Below are positions 1-10,707 of a stretch of DNA of 64,000 nucleotides, piece after piece (positions within the stretch are counted from its first letter, which is position 1; the number at the start of each line of letters is the position of its first letter). The stretch is taken from contig JARUPZ010000025.1 in the NCBI GenBank assembly GCA_031213475.1, forward strand, positions 4,723,676 through 4,787,675, written 5' to 3'. The DNA is from Nereocystis luetkeana (taxonomy: Eukaryota; Sar; Phaeophyceae; Laminariales; Laminariaceae). Made by a program: the position numbers and the translations under genes. A model generated the notes under the pieces. That model searched no databases. It worked only from the letters and a program-made list of their open reading frames with translations, and had not been told where the DNA came from.

Positions 1-1129
1 CAGTCCCAGCGACTAAACCCTTTGGCCATACAGTGCTGCCCCTATCGTACGATTCTAAGGCGGCACGCTTTATAAGGCGCGTGCCTTGTAAGGCGCATGC
101 CGTCTCGGGTAATTCCTGGGTCGAAGAGCCCCATCCTAAGGCGCATGCCTTCTTGAGTACCAGGTAGTTCCTGGGTTGGTCCCAGTGACGAAAAAAATGA
201 CCATGAAGTGCTGTCCCCGTCGCAGCGCGCATCTATAGGGGTCGCTTCTTGTTTCCTACCAGGCACATGGTTGATTCAGTTGTCTCCTCCCGACGCATGG
301 GCCTCGAAGAACTTTTTGGTCTTGCCGCAAAAATCCGACCAACGTTCAACATTTCTATGCGCTGAGCTTTAGTCCTCGTTCAAGCAGATACCAGGTGCCG
401 TTTGAAGGCAGAAGTATCGTGCTGTACGAGCCAACCCGGCAGTTAGCTGCTTTGCTCGAAAGGCTCAACACGGACAGAAAATGTCTGAGGCCAAAATGTG
501 CTCAAGCCCCCCCCCACCCCCCCCCCCCCCCAACCATGGGAGGAGCCGTTGGTTGGCGAGGGTTGGCTTATTCGATTCGGTCGGTTTCACATATCGGGGC
601 AGCTCATGATCTGTCTGATCTGTCTAATGTGTCTGATCTATTTATCTCTTTACTGTAGATCGTTTAGCTCCTCCACCTGCCGCTGTGGGTGCGTTGTGCA
701 AGGATCCGCGTAGTATAGTTGTTGAGTTGGGCGGATGACTATTTTTTTTTCTCCCGCAACTCGAGACAGATCATGGAGCTAGATCAACTACAGCTCCCCA
801 CCTGCCGCTGTGAGGGGTCGGGAAAGATCTGCACAGTACAGATCCAACCCGGGAAAGGGGAGGTGCTAGATCATGCAGATTTTTCGGGTCCCACCCAGAG
901 CCATCAGCTAGATCATACAGGATCGATACTATAGATAATCCATCTGCCTCGAAAGATCTAGATCACGATCTGTAGATGATCTGTACATGATATGTGGATG
1001 ATCTATCTGTGAGAGGTGTGGGACTGGCGTCCCCCCCTACCCTCCTCCTGCCCCCCCCCCCCCCCCCACACACACACCCACACCGGCAAACAAAGGGTAA
1101 GTTCATTCTACGCTGGCATTCCTTAGTAA
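1..1129. other. Non-coding, low-complexity left edge
   Basis: No exon can be supported here. The stretch holds short direct repeats around 60-180 (related to sequence near 12010-12070), a poly-C run near 509-531, and a segment at 660-1000 rich in AGATCT/GATCTG words with two copies of a CACCTGCCGCTGTG word (about 677 and 800). A related GATCTG-rich segment recurs near 15640-15840. A short open frame at 395-500 has a protein-like look but no splice or homology support. It may be 5' flank or an intron of the PPR gene that follows. Confidence 0.4.
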
Positions 1130-1358
1130 GAAATTCCGCTTCGCAAGCGGTTCTTAGTATTGATAGTAGGGTGCAGCTCACCAAAAATGCGACGACTCGC
1201 CGAATCCCTCACGTTCGCTCCGCGCTCGGTGCTAGCGTAGAAAGCGTTAGTGCTCCGTCCCGTCCCTGTAGGGGTGCGAGAAGGGTCTATGATCGTACGA
1301 CTCCGGCCACGCACGACAACAAGTACCCCCCCCACACCGCTCCCCCGCCCCCCCCCAG
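1130..1358 (+). repeat. Family C dispersed repeat, diverged copy
   Basis: This is a diverged copy of a roughly 240 bp dispersed repeat. Diagnostic blocks run in order: AAGCGGTTCTTAGTA, GCAGCTCACC, a CGCTTCGCGCTTGGTGC-like block, TGCTCCGTCCCG, GGGATGCGAGGGTCTATG, then a terminal poly-C tract. The copy is on the + strand and ends in C-rich sequence followed by an AG at 1357-1358. Confidence 0.65.
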
Positions 1359-1934
1359 AGCTACGTTAGGTGCAGGACATATTGGCTGAATCGTGTTTGA
1401 CGGACGCGGCTCCTTAGGCGCTCCTTGATGGCACTGAAGCTAAGAACTACCCCATGTCACTGTCAGTAGGCAGTTTACGTTTTATTGTTCATCGGGTTAA
1501 GCGTGCACGTTTATTTTGATATATGTATTTTCGGGGCTTGGGCATTGGAGATCCATGCGCCTCAGAACTGAATGGTCCTACCGCACCTGCCCCCCCCCCC
1601 CCCCCCCCGTCCCGGTTGCCCCCCCCCCCCCTCCCCTATTGCATATAGATTGGGTTGGTGTCGGTTGGCAACGACACTGTAAAACATGCCGCTCACTGCG
1701 TGAGCAGACAACCAGGGTACCGTTTGTTTTGTTTTTGTTTTTTGGCGGTCGCCCACAGTTGGTTGTCGAGTTAAATCATTTGTGCGAGGTAAATAACCTT
1801 TACTCCGCTCACGTGGGAATTGATCGTATCACGTACCTGGTAGTGTTCAAGGTAAGGCACCCAAGAGGCAGTTACATAGTACTCCCATTGCTGTCTCTGG
1901 AAGTGGCCATACCGGAAATTAATTTAGCTCATTG

Positions 1935-2292
1935 AAGCTGTCATCCATAAGCAAGTCCCCCTCAAAAGCGGTTCTTAGTAGGATGCAGCTCACCCTTCAT
2001 GCGACTCGCCAGACACCTCACGCTTCGCTTCGCGCTTGGTGCAATGGAGCAATGTCCGCCTGGTCGGTGCAAACCCGACATGCTCCGTCCCGGCATCGCA
2101 GGGATGCGAGGGTCTATGGTCATACGGCTACGGCCATGCATGATATCGAGTATATATCTCCTATCGACTACACCCCCCCCCCCCCCCCCCCCCCCCCCCT
2201 CTCTCTATGGTCATACGACTGACTACGGCCATGGTTGAGATCGAGTACATATCTACATATCTCCTATTGAGTACCTCCCCCCCCCCCCCCCC
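1935..2292 (+). repeat. Family C repeat, full copy plus partial second copy
   Basis: A near-complete copy runs 1935-2200 and ends in about 29 C residues. A second partial copy (GGTCATACGACT, ACGGCCATG, ATCGAGTACATATCT) follows at 2203-2292 with its own poly-C. The second poly-C merges into the C/T-rich tract that leads to the 3' splice site of the PPR exon at 2346. Confidence 0.75.
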
Positions 2293-2345
2293 GTTTCCCC
2301 CTCCCTCCCTCCCTCCCTCACCTGCGTTGTCTCCCCCCTCCCCAG

Positions 2346-2630
2346 GCTACGTCCGCTGCTCTAAGCAAGCGTCCGGTGGCTATCCGACACCAAGACTGGG
2401 TGAACTCTTCCTCGACAAGGAGGCCTTGGGGCGACAACGCGGGCCCCGGGGCTACCGCTCTCCTGTCCGCGGCCTATTCGGACGGCGAGGGAAACGGCGG
2501 CGGCGGCGGTGGTGGTGGGAGGGGGGGGTGGGGGGGAGGCGGCAGGGGGAGGGGTGGGGGCCGGTTCGGGACCGGGAAGAGAAGAGGAGAGGGCACAGGA
2601 GGGGTGGTGATCGACGCGCGACCGAACCAG
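2346..2630 (+). CDS. PPR-repeat protein, internal exon (Gly-rich)
   Basis: This is an internal exon of 95 codons in phase 0, bounded by a C/T-rich tract ending in CCCCAG and by the donor GTGAGC. Early in the exon the residues read ATALLSAAYSDGEG, which fits the first helix of a pentatricopeptide (PPR) unit. A run of about 30 Gly/Arg residues follows. The exon ends in ARPNQ and joins in phase with the next exon, giving the PPR-typical PNQVSFATVV. PPR proteins bind RNA and usually act in organelle RNA processing; that role is inferred here. Upstream exons and the start codon were not found and may lie left of the window. The Gly-rich insert is coded by a GGC/GGT/GGG run and may vary in length. 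Confidence 0.55.
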
Positions 2631-2834
2631 GTGAGCTTTTGGCCTCGGGTTCAGGGTGGTGGGAGGTAGGGAGGCCTTGGAAGGCTTTTTTTTTTGGAGG
2701 GGGGGGGGCGGGATGTGCTCGACGCCTCGCGTTGGCCGTAGTCGTAGGATCCTGTGCCTTCGCATCCCTCCCTGCGATTGCCGGGACGGAGGAGTACGCC
2801 GGATCTTCATCACACCTGGCAGAAGGGGTGTGGC

Positions 2835-3450
2835 GGGAATGGGAGGAGATGCTCATGTCATGCACGGACGGTGGCCGTGGTCGCATTCTCGGCCGTAGAG
2901 ACCCTCGCATCCAGGCGATGCCGGGGTTGGAGAGCGCGTCGGGTTTGTGACCGACCGTGCGGGTGTTTGCTCGCTCGCAACCGCGCGCGAAGCGAACCTT
3001 GAGACTGTTGTGTTGGGCGAGTCTCATGAAGGACGAGCTGGTGGTGGTTTACCGTCAGCCGCTTGTTGAGGCGGACGTTTGTTGTGTATGGATGCCAGCG
3101 TCGAAAACATTTTTGCTTTTCGGCGTGGCTGCTGGAAGGTGGGGGGAAGGGGGGGGGTTGATGTGCGTGGTATTGGCTGGGGGGAGGGGCTTGTTTTTGT
3201 CTGAATTTTGGGGAGGGAGGTGGGATGAGGCGGGACTTGGAAGAGTAAGGTTAGGGCGTTTTTAGGGGGTGGAGGCGGGGGGGAGAAATCGATAGGAGAG
3301 ATGTACTGGATCTCATGCATGACCGTAGTCGTATGACCATAGACCGTCGCACCCCTACAACGCCGGGAGAGAGCATGTCGGGTTTTCACCGACCAGGCAG
3401 ACAGACAGTGCTTGCACCATATACTCATTTGTTGCTTGCCTTCGTCAGTT
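2835..3450 (-). repeat. Family C repeats, two reverse-strand copies
   Basis: Two reverse-oriented copies of family C lie at about 2835-3065 and 3270-3450. On the + strand they show the complement blocks CCGTAGTCGTATGACCATAGA, CGGAGCATGTCGGG-like, GACCAGGCAGACA and GCGCGAAGCGAA. A G-rich tract (complement of the poly-C tail) precedes the second copy. Several long open frames across this GC-rich stretch are by-products of the composition. Confidence 0.65.
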
Positions 3451-3528
3451 GACCATTGACCACGCATCCCATTCGAGACGTGGGGGAGGGAGGGGGGGGC
3501 GGTTGGTGGGAAGAGATACAGGCAGGAG

Positions 3529-3529
3529 G

Positions 3530-3566
<37 letters not shown>

Positions 3567-3593
3567 AGTTGTTTTTAGTTGTTGTTGTTGTGG

Positions 3594-3643
<50 letters not shown>

Positions 3644-3790
3644 GCTGTTGTTGTTGTAGTTGTTTTTAGTTGTTTTTAGTTGTTGTTGTTGTGGTTGTTG
3701 TTGCTGTTGTTGTTGTCGTTGTCGTTGTTGTGGTTGTTGATGGTTCAGTTGCTGTTGTTGTTGATGTTGCTGCTGCTGCTGCTACCGCTG
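3529..3790. repeat. (TTG)n microsatellite with (TGC)n tail
   Basis: A trinucleotide array of TTG units with a few TAG, CTG and GTG interruptions passes into TGC units near 3765-3795. A second short (CTG)n tract is at 3957-3985. These give the Cys- and Ala-rich open frames seen nearby, which are not genes. Confidence 0.9.
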
Positions 3791-4651
3791 CTGTTGCTGG
3801 CGATGTGTTGATTTTTGTTGGTGCTGTTGTTTGTTGATGTGCTTTGGTGATTTTTTTCTTTCTGTTATCGTTATCTTCGTTGTTTTTTGCTGCTTATGGT
3901 GTCCTGATTCTTTTCTCCTGGTTGTAGCGGTGCGTGTTCCTATTCCTTGTGAACGCTGCTACTGCTGCTGCTGCTGCTGCTGCTGTTTCTGCTGGCTGCG
4001 GTCGACAAACTCCCTCGGCATGTCGTCGGCGACCTATTTTATTGACTTTCCTTGCCGAGGCGTCCTCTAGCAGTGGTAGTAGCACTTTTCCTCCGAATTG
4101 TCACTGGGACTGTCCGGGCCTCTTGGCCGTTGAGGGGGCAGACCGTTCAATTTCTATGTATCAGACCATTCACTTTCTTCGTGTTTTTTTTTTTTTTTTT
4201 CCCAAAACGAGACTGCATCCCAATATCGTTGGAAGGTCATCAGCGTTCCAAAGTAGGTTTCGTGATATGCCTGGGCTTTTCGGGATATTCATGTACCAGA
4301 GATTTGCACTTTTGGCTGTACGCTCACTCCCCTTTTTGGGTGCAGCAGCCCTCACCGTAATCGGAGTCGCCGTTCGACGACAAAGGCAGCACTTTTCCGC
4401 TGAAGAGGTTTTTTGAACGGCGGGGCTCTTTATCCCAGAGTCGTCGGAATGCCAATATTGTTTTCGAAAAATGTGTTTTTTTTTTTTGGGTATACTTGGG
4501 CCATGAGATTATTCATCAACCATTGGTCGCACTTCGTTTTTTGCCGACGTCACTTTCCGGATGACGTATGGAGCTCCTTAAGGTCACGTGAGGAGCCTCA
4601 GAAAAGAAAAATAGGGCACCTCTACTGCAGGATGCGTCGTTAACACTTCTT
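3791..4651. other. Intron-like sequence, no gene seen
   Basis: T-rich sequence with several poly-T runs and a CTG tract. The open frames on both strands are short and lack splice support. It most likely belongs to the intron between PPR exons 2346-2630 and 5620-5736. Confidence 0.4.
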
Positions 4652-4756
4652 TTACGGGGGACCATAGTAAATAGGACAAAATATTGTTAGTAAAAATAGC
4701 CATTTATATAGGTTTTTGTGTATACCGCAGGCTCTATTTAATAAGATCCCCCGTAA
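4652..4756. mobile_element. Family A MITE (105 bp, palindromic)
   Basis: The copy begins TTACGGGGGACCATAGTAAA and ends with the near-complement ...CCCCCGTAA. The AT-rich centre contains TTGTTAGTAAAAATAG and TATAGGTTTTTGTGTATACC. The ends are near-perfect terminal inverted repeats and the element has no coding room, so it is non-autonomous. Confidence 0.85.
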
Positions 4757-5264
4757 TAGGACGGCAGTGCCGTTTTTGGGGATAAGCTGCTCCTCTTTTT
4801 TTAGTAGTCCCCCCCCCCCCCGCTTCTAAATGGGTCTTTGTGCTGTACCATAAAAGAGTATTTTGCTTGAGCTCCCGACCGTTGCTCTGTCTGTTTCCCG
4901 GTCGGTCGTTGTCGCTGGACAAGTGGCGGGGAAACGGGTGAATTTACAGCAGCATGGTTGTGTAAAACGTACCCGTTTTTTTTTTTTTTTTTTTTGGGGG
5001 GGGAGGGGGGTCCAACGTGAGTGCCTGATTACAATAGCTATCCTCGGGGGGAGCATACTATTTATTATTTGGGACCGGACTAGGGTGTGTGATCATACGG
5101 GGAATGCGTGCTCTCTGGATCTCTAGCGGTGTTTCAATGCGGTAGCCCTCCCTCTAGCCTGTTGGTAACGCTATGATAAGTTCTTCGGTCGCGCGTGCAG
5201 GCTCATTGTTACGCCCTTGACCTCCCTCCGCGCCCCCCCCCCCCCCCCCCCCCCCCCGCCTCCC

Positions 5265-5464
5265 TCCTGGTAGGATGCAGCTCACCCTTCATGTGACTCG
5301 CCCGAACACCCCACCGCGCTTCGCGAATTGTGCAAGCAAGCAGCGTCTGCGTGTTCGGTGAAAGCCGGACGTGCTCCGTCTCGGCGTTGTAGGGATGCGA
5401 GGGTCTACGGTCAAACGACTACGGCCTTGCATGATACTAAATACCCCCCCCCCCCCCCCCCCCC
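5265..5464 (+). repeat. Family C repeat, near-complete copy
   Basis: The copy shows the GTAGGATGCAGCTCACCC start block, the GTGCAAGCAAGCAGCG variant, GACGTGCTCCGTCTCGG, GGGATGCGAGGGTCTACGG and ACGGCCTTGCATGAT, then about 19 C residues. It lies in the intron between PPR exons 2346-2630 and 5620-5736. Confidence 0.75.
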
Positions 5465-5479
5465 GCCGCCGCCGCCCCC

Positions 5480-5591
5480 GGGATGCGAGGGTCTACGAAT
5501 GGTCATTCGACTACGGCCATGCATGATATCGAGTACTGTACATCCTATCGAATAATATACCCCCCCCCCCCACCCCCCCCCCCCCCCCCCT
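5480..5591 (+). repeat. Family C repeat, 3' part with poly-C tail
   Basis: A 5'-truncated copy (GGGATGCGAGGGTCTACG, ACTACGGCCATGCATGATA, TCGAGTACTG) ends in a split poly-C tract at 5561-5590. The tract is only about 30 bases in front of the inferred 3' splice site at 5618-5619 and appears to supply its polypyrimidine tract. Confidence 0.75.
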
Positions 5592-5619
5592 CCTCCCACG
5601 AAAAATGCCTCCTCGGTAG

Positions 5620-5736
5620 GTTTCGTTCGCGACCGTTGTTCTGGGGCTTTCGAGAAGAGGGGATGCGCCGGCCGGGCGCAAGGCGATCGCCCTCTACGAC
5701 TCGATGCGGCGAAGATTCGGCTTCATCCCCGACGAG
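5620..5736 (+). CDS. PPR-repeat protein, internal exon
   Basis: An exon of exactly 39 codons in phase 0, from an acceptor ending CGGTAG to the donor GTGACA. It encodes VSFATVVLGLSRRGD, then KAIALYDSMRRR and FGFIPDE. This is the usual PPR layout: helix A, a short linker, helix B with the L-Y-x-x-M pattern, and the Pro-Asp pair near the unit end. The reading frame continues from the exon at 2346 (…RPNQ) and into the exon at 8070. A poly-C tract from a family C repeat lies just upstream. This is the strongest exon of the gene. The number of PPR units and the target RNA are unknown. Confidence 0.6.
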
Positions 5737-5816
5737 GTGACACTGACAAGTAATCAGGACCGAAAATGCTCGGTAAAAATACTGCAGTGTACCAGGTATA
5801 TAGTTTTTCTTGGTGT

Positions 5817-5817
5817 G

Positions 5818-5848
<31 letters not shown>
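5817..5848. repeat. Short (GT)n and poly-T tract
   Basis: A (GT)n run of about 16 bases is followed by 19 T residues, inside the intron after exon 5620-5736. The exact nonamer TACCAGGTA occurs just before it, at 5790. Confidence 0.7.
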
Positions 5849-6098
5849 TATCATCACTTTTACTTTCCACCCTAACTCGTAGGAGTTTTTTTTACCCTCA
5901 ACGAGCTTCTGGACAAGCCGTGGTCACAGGTGTCTCTACCCTTCTCCCCCCGCCCGGTAAGTGCTTTTCTTTTGTCGCGCATAGGGTTCAGCATTCCCAC
6001 TGCTCGTCGATTTTCATCGAAAGTAGCTAACTCACGCTCTCGCGCTTTCCGCTATTCAATTTTTCATGCGAGTAGAGGCCCCTACCTGTACGAGCATG

Positions 6099-6176
6099 CA
6101 CTCGGTGGGACTTGAACCCACGAAATTGACCTTGATAGGCGCGCGGACCACCTACCAAGCCACCGGTGACGCCAGC
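6099..6176 (-). repeat. tRNA-like sequence (tRNA pseudogene or SINE head)
   Basis: On the - strand this reads like a tRNA from D-arm to T-arm. A perfect T stem-loop with B-box GGTTCAAGTCC sits between GTGGG and CCCAC, and the D-arm region is CCGGTGGCTTGGTAGG. The acceptor stem does not pair and the A-box has a mismatch, so a working tRNA is unlikely. It resembles the head of the tRNA-derived SINEs at 28.3 and 50.1 kb. Confidence 0.45.
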
Positions 6177-6196
6177 ATGGTGGGGCCTGATTACTC

Positions 6197-6302
6197 TTAC
6201 GGGGGACCATAGTTAATAGGACCTACGGTATACATAAAAAACTATATATTTAACCATTTTTACTAACAATATTTTGGTCCTATTAACTATGGTCCCCCGT
6301 AA
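6197..6302. mobile_element. Family A MITE
   Basis: A near-consensus copy about 106 bp long, with TTACGGGGGACCATAGTTAA at the left and its complement at the right. The two arms could fold into one long hairpin. The orientation of the centre is opposite to the copy at 4652. Confidence 0.9.
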
Positions 6303-6445
6303 CAAGACCCTCCGCATTAGCCCTCAGAATCAAAATTGGTGTACTGTAGTAAACACACACACACATACCGATGCACGCACGATCGAAGTATCACACACAG
6401 CTTGCTAGAAAATGAGATTCGACGAAATCCTCCATTTCACAGCTG

Positions 6446-6778
<333 letters not shown>

Positions 6779-7074
6779 GTAGCGCTGGGTCCACCGAGTC
6801 TCCCGCGAGGGAGAGAGGAGAGGGGAGAGACAATCGTCTGTTCACCTCTGCACTCGAGTACAACTACTCGATTGTTTCTGACCACAATAAATTCGCTACA
6901 GGCGCTGACCGAGTGAGGCAGTCAGTACCCAGCCCTACCTATTCCCGGCGTACACAATTATCGGAAAATAAAGCCAACAGCAGTGGAGGGAATTAATCCT
7001 GGGGGGATTACATGGTTTTTCGGGATCCGTCGAGGTTTTTTATTACTCTACAGTAAAAGCCCTCTCTGACCCCA

Positions 7075-7184
7075 TTACGGGGGGGGGGGACCACAAAAAT
7101 AGGACCAAATTTTGTTCGTAAAAATAGCGAAACGTATAGGTTTTTGTGTGTACCGTAGGTCCGGTTAACTATGCCCCCCCGTAA
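7075..7184. mobile_element. Family A MITE, diverged copy
   Basis: The ends TTACGGGGGGG... and ...CCCCCCCGTAA flank a typical AT-rich centre (GTTCGTAAAAATAGC, ATAGGTTTTTGTGTGTACC). The G/C runs at the ends are longer than in other copies. Confidence 0.8.
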
Positions 7185-7610
7185 GGTACAGGGCAAATTG
7201 CGGTCCCGTTTTGAGGGCAAAGCAGTCCATTTTTGTTTGAGGGTGGTACGCCGCTTGTGACCCGCTCAAAACTGCAGTCCCGTTACGGGGGAAAAATCCG
7301 GTAAAATTCTTGGGTTTTCTTTCTTCCCAAAACGTTGAAAGGGTCTGTAAAACAAGCCCTTTGTGATCGTTTTAGTGCAAATTGCGGTCCCGTTTTTTAG
7401 GACAAACCAAACCAGTCAGCTTTCTGAGTGTTTTTTTCCCCTCCCAAAACGGGACTGCTGTCCCGAAAGGCTTTCGTACAAGCTCTTTGTGACCCTTTTG
7501 AGGCAAAGAAATGCAGTCCCGTTTTGGAGACGAACCGGTCTAATTCTGAGTAGCTTTCCTCTAGCGGGGTCTGAATGCGGTCCTATAAGGGCGACATTCG
7601 GTGTACGCCA
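7185..7610. repeat. Cluster of broken family B palindromic elements
   Basis: At least five fragments share the words GCGGTCCCGTTTTG or CAAAACGGGACTGC in both orientations (about 7196, 7270, 7380, 7445, 7510), with CAAACCAGTC and CCGGTCTAATTCTGAG between them. They match the ends and centre of the complete family B elements at 8602, 11460, 13970 and 19923. The cluster looks like nested or rearranged insertions. Confidence 0.65.
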
Positions 7611-7659
7611 AGGTATATACTGGACCATGGTCAAGGATAAGCTAAGGATGGGCGTGATA

Positions 7660-8055
7660 ACCCCTCGTTCCCCCCGCCCTCCCACGGCCATTCATGATAT
7701 CGAGTACGTCTCTCCTATCGAGCACCCCTCCCCCCCCCCTAACTCATTTAAGCTGTCATCCATATGCAAGTCCGCGTCACAAGCGGTTCTTAGTAGGATG
7801 CAGCTCTCAACCCTTCATGCGACCTCGCCGGACACCTCACGTTTCCTCTGCGCGCTTGGTGCAATCAAGCAATGCCTGTCTGGTCGGTGAAATCCTGACA
7901 TGCTCCGTCCCGACATTGTAGGGACGCGAGGGTCTATGGCCATACAACTACGGTCATACCTGGTACATGATATCGAGTGCATATCTACTATCGAGTACAC
8001 CCCCCCCCCCCCTCCCTCCGCTACCCGCTCTTCCTAACCCCCCCCCCGCCCCCCG
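7660..8055 (+). repeat. Family C repeat, partial plus full copy
   Basis: A 3' fragment at 7680-7740 is followed by a full copy starting near 7741 (AACTCATTTAAGCTGTCATCC) and ending in poly-C at 7998-8055. The CCATGCATGATATC block of this copy is interrupted by the nonamer TACCTGGTA at 7957. The poly-C/T tail leads straight into the 3' splice site of exon 8070-8198. Confidence 0.8.
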
Positions 8056-8069
8056 CTCTCTATTTCTAG

Positions 8070-8198
8070 GGAATGGTGGACAGCCTGATGGTAGCGTGCT
8101 GTAATGCGCAGGCTGGCCAGACGGACGACAGCGACCTTGCCCTAGCCCAAGGCCAAGAGGCCCTCAACGAGCTCAGAGACATGGGCTGGGATGAAGCG
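8070..8198 (+). CDS. PPR-repeat protein, internal exon
   Basis: An exon of 43 codons in phase 0, from an acceptor CTATTTCTAG to the donor GTGCGT. It encodes GMVDSLMVACCNAQAGQ, an acidic linker, and ALNELRDMGWDEA, again the two-helix PPR pattern (L-M-x-A-C...A-G in helix A, E-A-L-x-E-L-R-D-M in helix B). The join to the exon at 5620 is in phase and gives IPDE-GMVDSLM. Codon use is GC-rich at third positions, unlike the AT-rich flanks. The next exon may be 10630-10707. Confidence 0.55.
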
Positions 8199-8601
8199 GT
8201 GCGTTACGCGCTCTAAAAAAGGGGATTGGGATTATATCGTATCGAAAGTTTTTTTCGATAGATCTATCGGGAGTCGTTATCGTTTTTTTTTTTTTTCTAC
8301 GACAAAATCGAATCGGGTCCCCCCTTTGGTATAGTTTTTTCACGTCGAAGTATCGTTCCTCGTTTCGAATGGTATCGATTGTTTCCTTGTTTCCGACTGT
8401 ATCGCATGGTGTCCTACACCGATTCGACGTATCGAATGGCATCGTAAGATTTCATACACATCCTCGAGCTCAGATAAGCGGGTTGGGGACGAAGCGGCGC
8501 GTGTTTGTGCTGGAATATCGCGTTGAAAATGTTTGTTCGTATCGAGATTTTTCGAAAAAGTCGATGTTTATCGAACCGTACCGGTTCTTTTTTTTTCTAC
8601 A

Positions 8602-8698
8602 TTAACCCCTTTAGAACCGCAGTCCCGTTTTGGGGACAAACTACTTGAAATTAGACTGGTTTGTCCCCAAAACGGGACTGCGGTTCTAAAAGGGTTAA
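8602..8698. mobile_element. Family B palindromic element (97 bp)
   Basis: The most perfect copy of the family. It runs from TTAACCCCTTTAGAACC through GCAGTCCCGTTTTGGGGAC, a short centre (ACTTGAAATTAGACTG), and back through the complement to GGTTAA. It is almost fully self-complementary and non-coding, so a MITE-like element is the best reading. Confidence 0.85.
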
Positions 8699-9624
8699 TT
8701 GGTGAGGAAAAATCGATTGGTCCAATGATGCCGTATTCAATGGAAAGGTGTAAAATATGTGATACACATCGACGAGCTGAGAAGCATGAGGCTGAAGTGA
8801 CGCTGTACTTGTACTGTTGGATACCGTTTCGAAAAAGCAAGTACACCGGAATTTTATCAATGCTTTCGATGTATAGGTATGTTGAACTCCAGTATGCGTA
8901 CGAGTAGTATCTCTCAAGTCCACGTGTTTTGTTCACAACCGACGGAATTTAATTATCACGTGTTTTGTTCACAACCGACGGAATTCATTATTTATAGTCA
9001 TGGGCTCTACCGACGGAAACCATTGATAACTGGTTCGACGTGTTCAGAGGCAGAGATAAGAGAAGAGCGACCATACTCGCCCCGTGCCCCCTCTTAGCTC
9101 CTCGTGATCGGTGCAAGAGTACAGCACGGCACTGCTCGCTTCCGATTGATAGGCCTAGATGCTAGCGCCTACTGTTGTGGTGAATGTTTTCCTCTCGGTC
9201 CCCCGGTGTCCCGGGGTGTTATCTCTGGTATGTGTATAGTATTGAGCGCATTTTGCGTTTGAGCCGCCGCCATCCCGCTGCTACAGTAGTGGTACCTGGT
9301 ACCTTTTATGCTTACACCTTGAACGAAGTATGTCGACATATTATATGACATCGAATGTTGTCCCGAAATAACTTACGAGAATGTTTCATTCCCCCGCTGC
9401 TGCTGTACGTGGACTTACCGTGCCAAATCCTTCTGCCGCTTGGGCGTATGTTTTTATGCCGCTGCTATGATAATATATGAACTGCTGCATGTACAGCGCA
9501 TCGATACAACCATGGCAGAACAACACATCATCGCAGCCTCGGCAGAAACTATCTGTCTCTTGTCTTTTCCTTCTCTCCCTCCCCCCTCTCTCTCCCTCCC
9601 TCCCTCCCTCTGCCCCCCCCCGGC

Positions 9625-9800
9625 ATTGTAGAGATGCGAGGGTCTGTGGTCATACGACTACCTACGGCCATGCATGATACCGAGCACTTCTCCCCTAAGC
9701 CCGCCTCACGGGCGCTTTCCTCCGTTTGGCCAGAAAATAATACTCGAAAGGGGTCGGAATCCGCCTCGCAAGCGGTTCTCAGTTGATAGGAAGCTCACTC
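9625..9800 (+). repeat. Family C repeat, rearranged copy
   Basis: This carries GGCATTGTAGAGATGCGAGGG, CATACGACTACC, ACGGCCATGCATGATACC and, further on, TCGCAAGCGGTTCTCAG. The order differs from other copies, with a C-rich tract before the body instead of after it, so it is probably two fused fragments. Confidence 0.6.
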
Positions 9801-10404
9801 TCACTCTCTTATTTTGTTTCGCTGTTCACCGTCATCTTTCCTGTAGAGCTCTCTGAGCTAAGGGTGGTGCCGGGCATCTCCCCTCCTTAGCCCACTGTAA
9901 ACTATACCCCAGACAAGAGAGGGTCCACGAAAATAGCTACCCCCGACACCCCACTAGCCCATTTTCGAGGCCCAGACAGGGGTGGGCACTCTAAAACCGA
10001 GTAAAATACCAATATTGAAAAGAAAAAAAAAAACTCGCTTCTCGCAATCACGAACAGAAATCCGAACGCACTTGGTATTGCTGTTTTCGTTTTGACAATG
10101 GTTGGCACTGGGAAGGATTGTACGTGCTGTATTAATATTAATTGTACGCCGTTTTAGCTCTCTTGTCGGGCACCCTTTGGTTAAATATTCCCACCGGTCG
10201 TCGGTTTTCGTCGAGGTTTTTTTATCCGCTAACTCATGCCTCCGATGAAGAAGAAGGGCACACAGAGTGCATTTTTTTTCGGGGGGGGGGGGGGCGGGGG
10301 GAATTTTGGGAACCCGCTGGGATTCGAATGCCACAGCCCTCGTACGTTCGAAGTAGTTTCGAGTTTGACCGTGTGACCACCGGAGGCTACCGGTATGCGG
10401 CTCG

Positions 10405-10605
10405 CCGAAGAAACAGGCGCTTCGCGCTTGGTACTACAGTAGTAGCAATACCTGCCTAGTCGCTTCGCGCTTGGTACGAGCAATGTCTGCCTGGTCGCCG
10501 ACGTGCTCCGCCTGGCCCGGGGTTGTAGGGATGCGAGGGTCTGATATGATCATCACACAAGCATGGCCATGCGTGATAATAAGTGCTCCCCCCCCCCCCC
10601 CCCCT
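10405..10605 (+). repeat. Family C repeat with poly-C tail
   Basis: It contains CTTCGCGCTTGGTAC twice, GCAATGTCTGCCTGGTCGCC, GACGTGCTCCGCC, GGGATGCGAGGGTC and CATGGCCATGCGTGATA, then about 17 C residues. The poly-C ends some 25 bases before the acceptor of the candidate exon at 10630. Confidence 0.7.
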
Positions 10606-10629
10606 CCCTAAATTGGCGACTGAATGCAG

Positions 10630-10707
10630 GTGATCGCATCGAAGGAGAAACTGCTAATGCGAGTCATGCCGACGCTGAGCGAGGTCTGGAAAGAGAGAGA
10701 CCAAAAT
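10630..10707 (+). CDS. Candidate next exon of the PPR gene
   Basis: Twenty-six codons without a stop, phase 0 at both ends, lie between an acceptor GAATGCAG and a donor GTGCGT (the same donor word as exon 8070-8198). The peptide starts VIASKEKLLMRVMPTL and continues SEVWKERDQN, which looks amphipathic and helical. Support is the matching phase, the splice words and the family C poly-C tract placed just upstream, as for the three better exons. There is no clear PPR signature, so it could be chance. Confidence 0.3.

Larger units (their letters stand above)
8199..10629. other. Intron-like span of the PPR gene
   Basis: No supported exon. It contains family B and family C elements, many TATCGA words around 8230-8560, a pyrimidine-rich stretch at 9565-9620, and TACCTGGTA at 9293. 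A 30 bp direct repeat (ACGTGTTTTGTTCACAACCG core) occurs twice at about 8920-8985. Confidence 0.4.

Noticed and set aside
2120..2160. 5S rRNA-like start (CTACGGCCATGCATGATA) in family C repeats
   Set aside because: Only about ten bases resemble the start of 5S rRNA; the internal control region and the rest of the gene are missing, so it is taken as coincidence.
2361..3027. Pro/His-rich frames on the - strand and a long + frame at 2207-2950
   Set aside because: They are composition effects of C- and G-rich tracts overlapping the PPR exon, whose frame is supported by splice phase and PPR motifs.
6099..6176. Working tRNA gene on the - strand
   Set aside because: The T-arm is perfect, but the acceptor stem does not pair and the A-box is imperfect. 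Annotated as tRNA-like.
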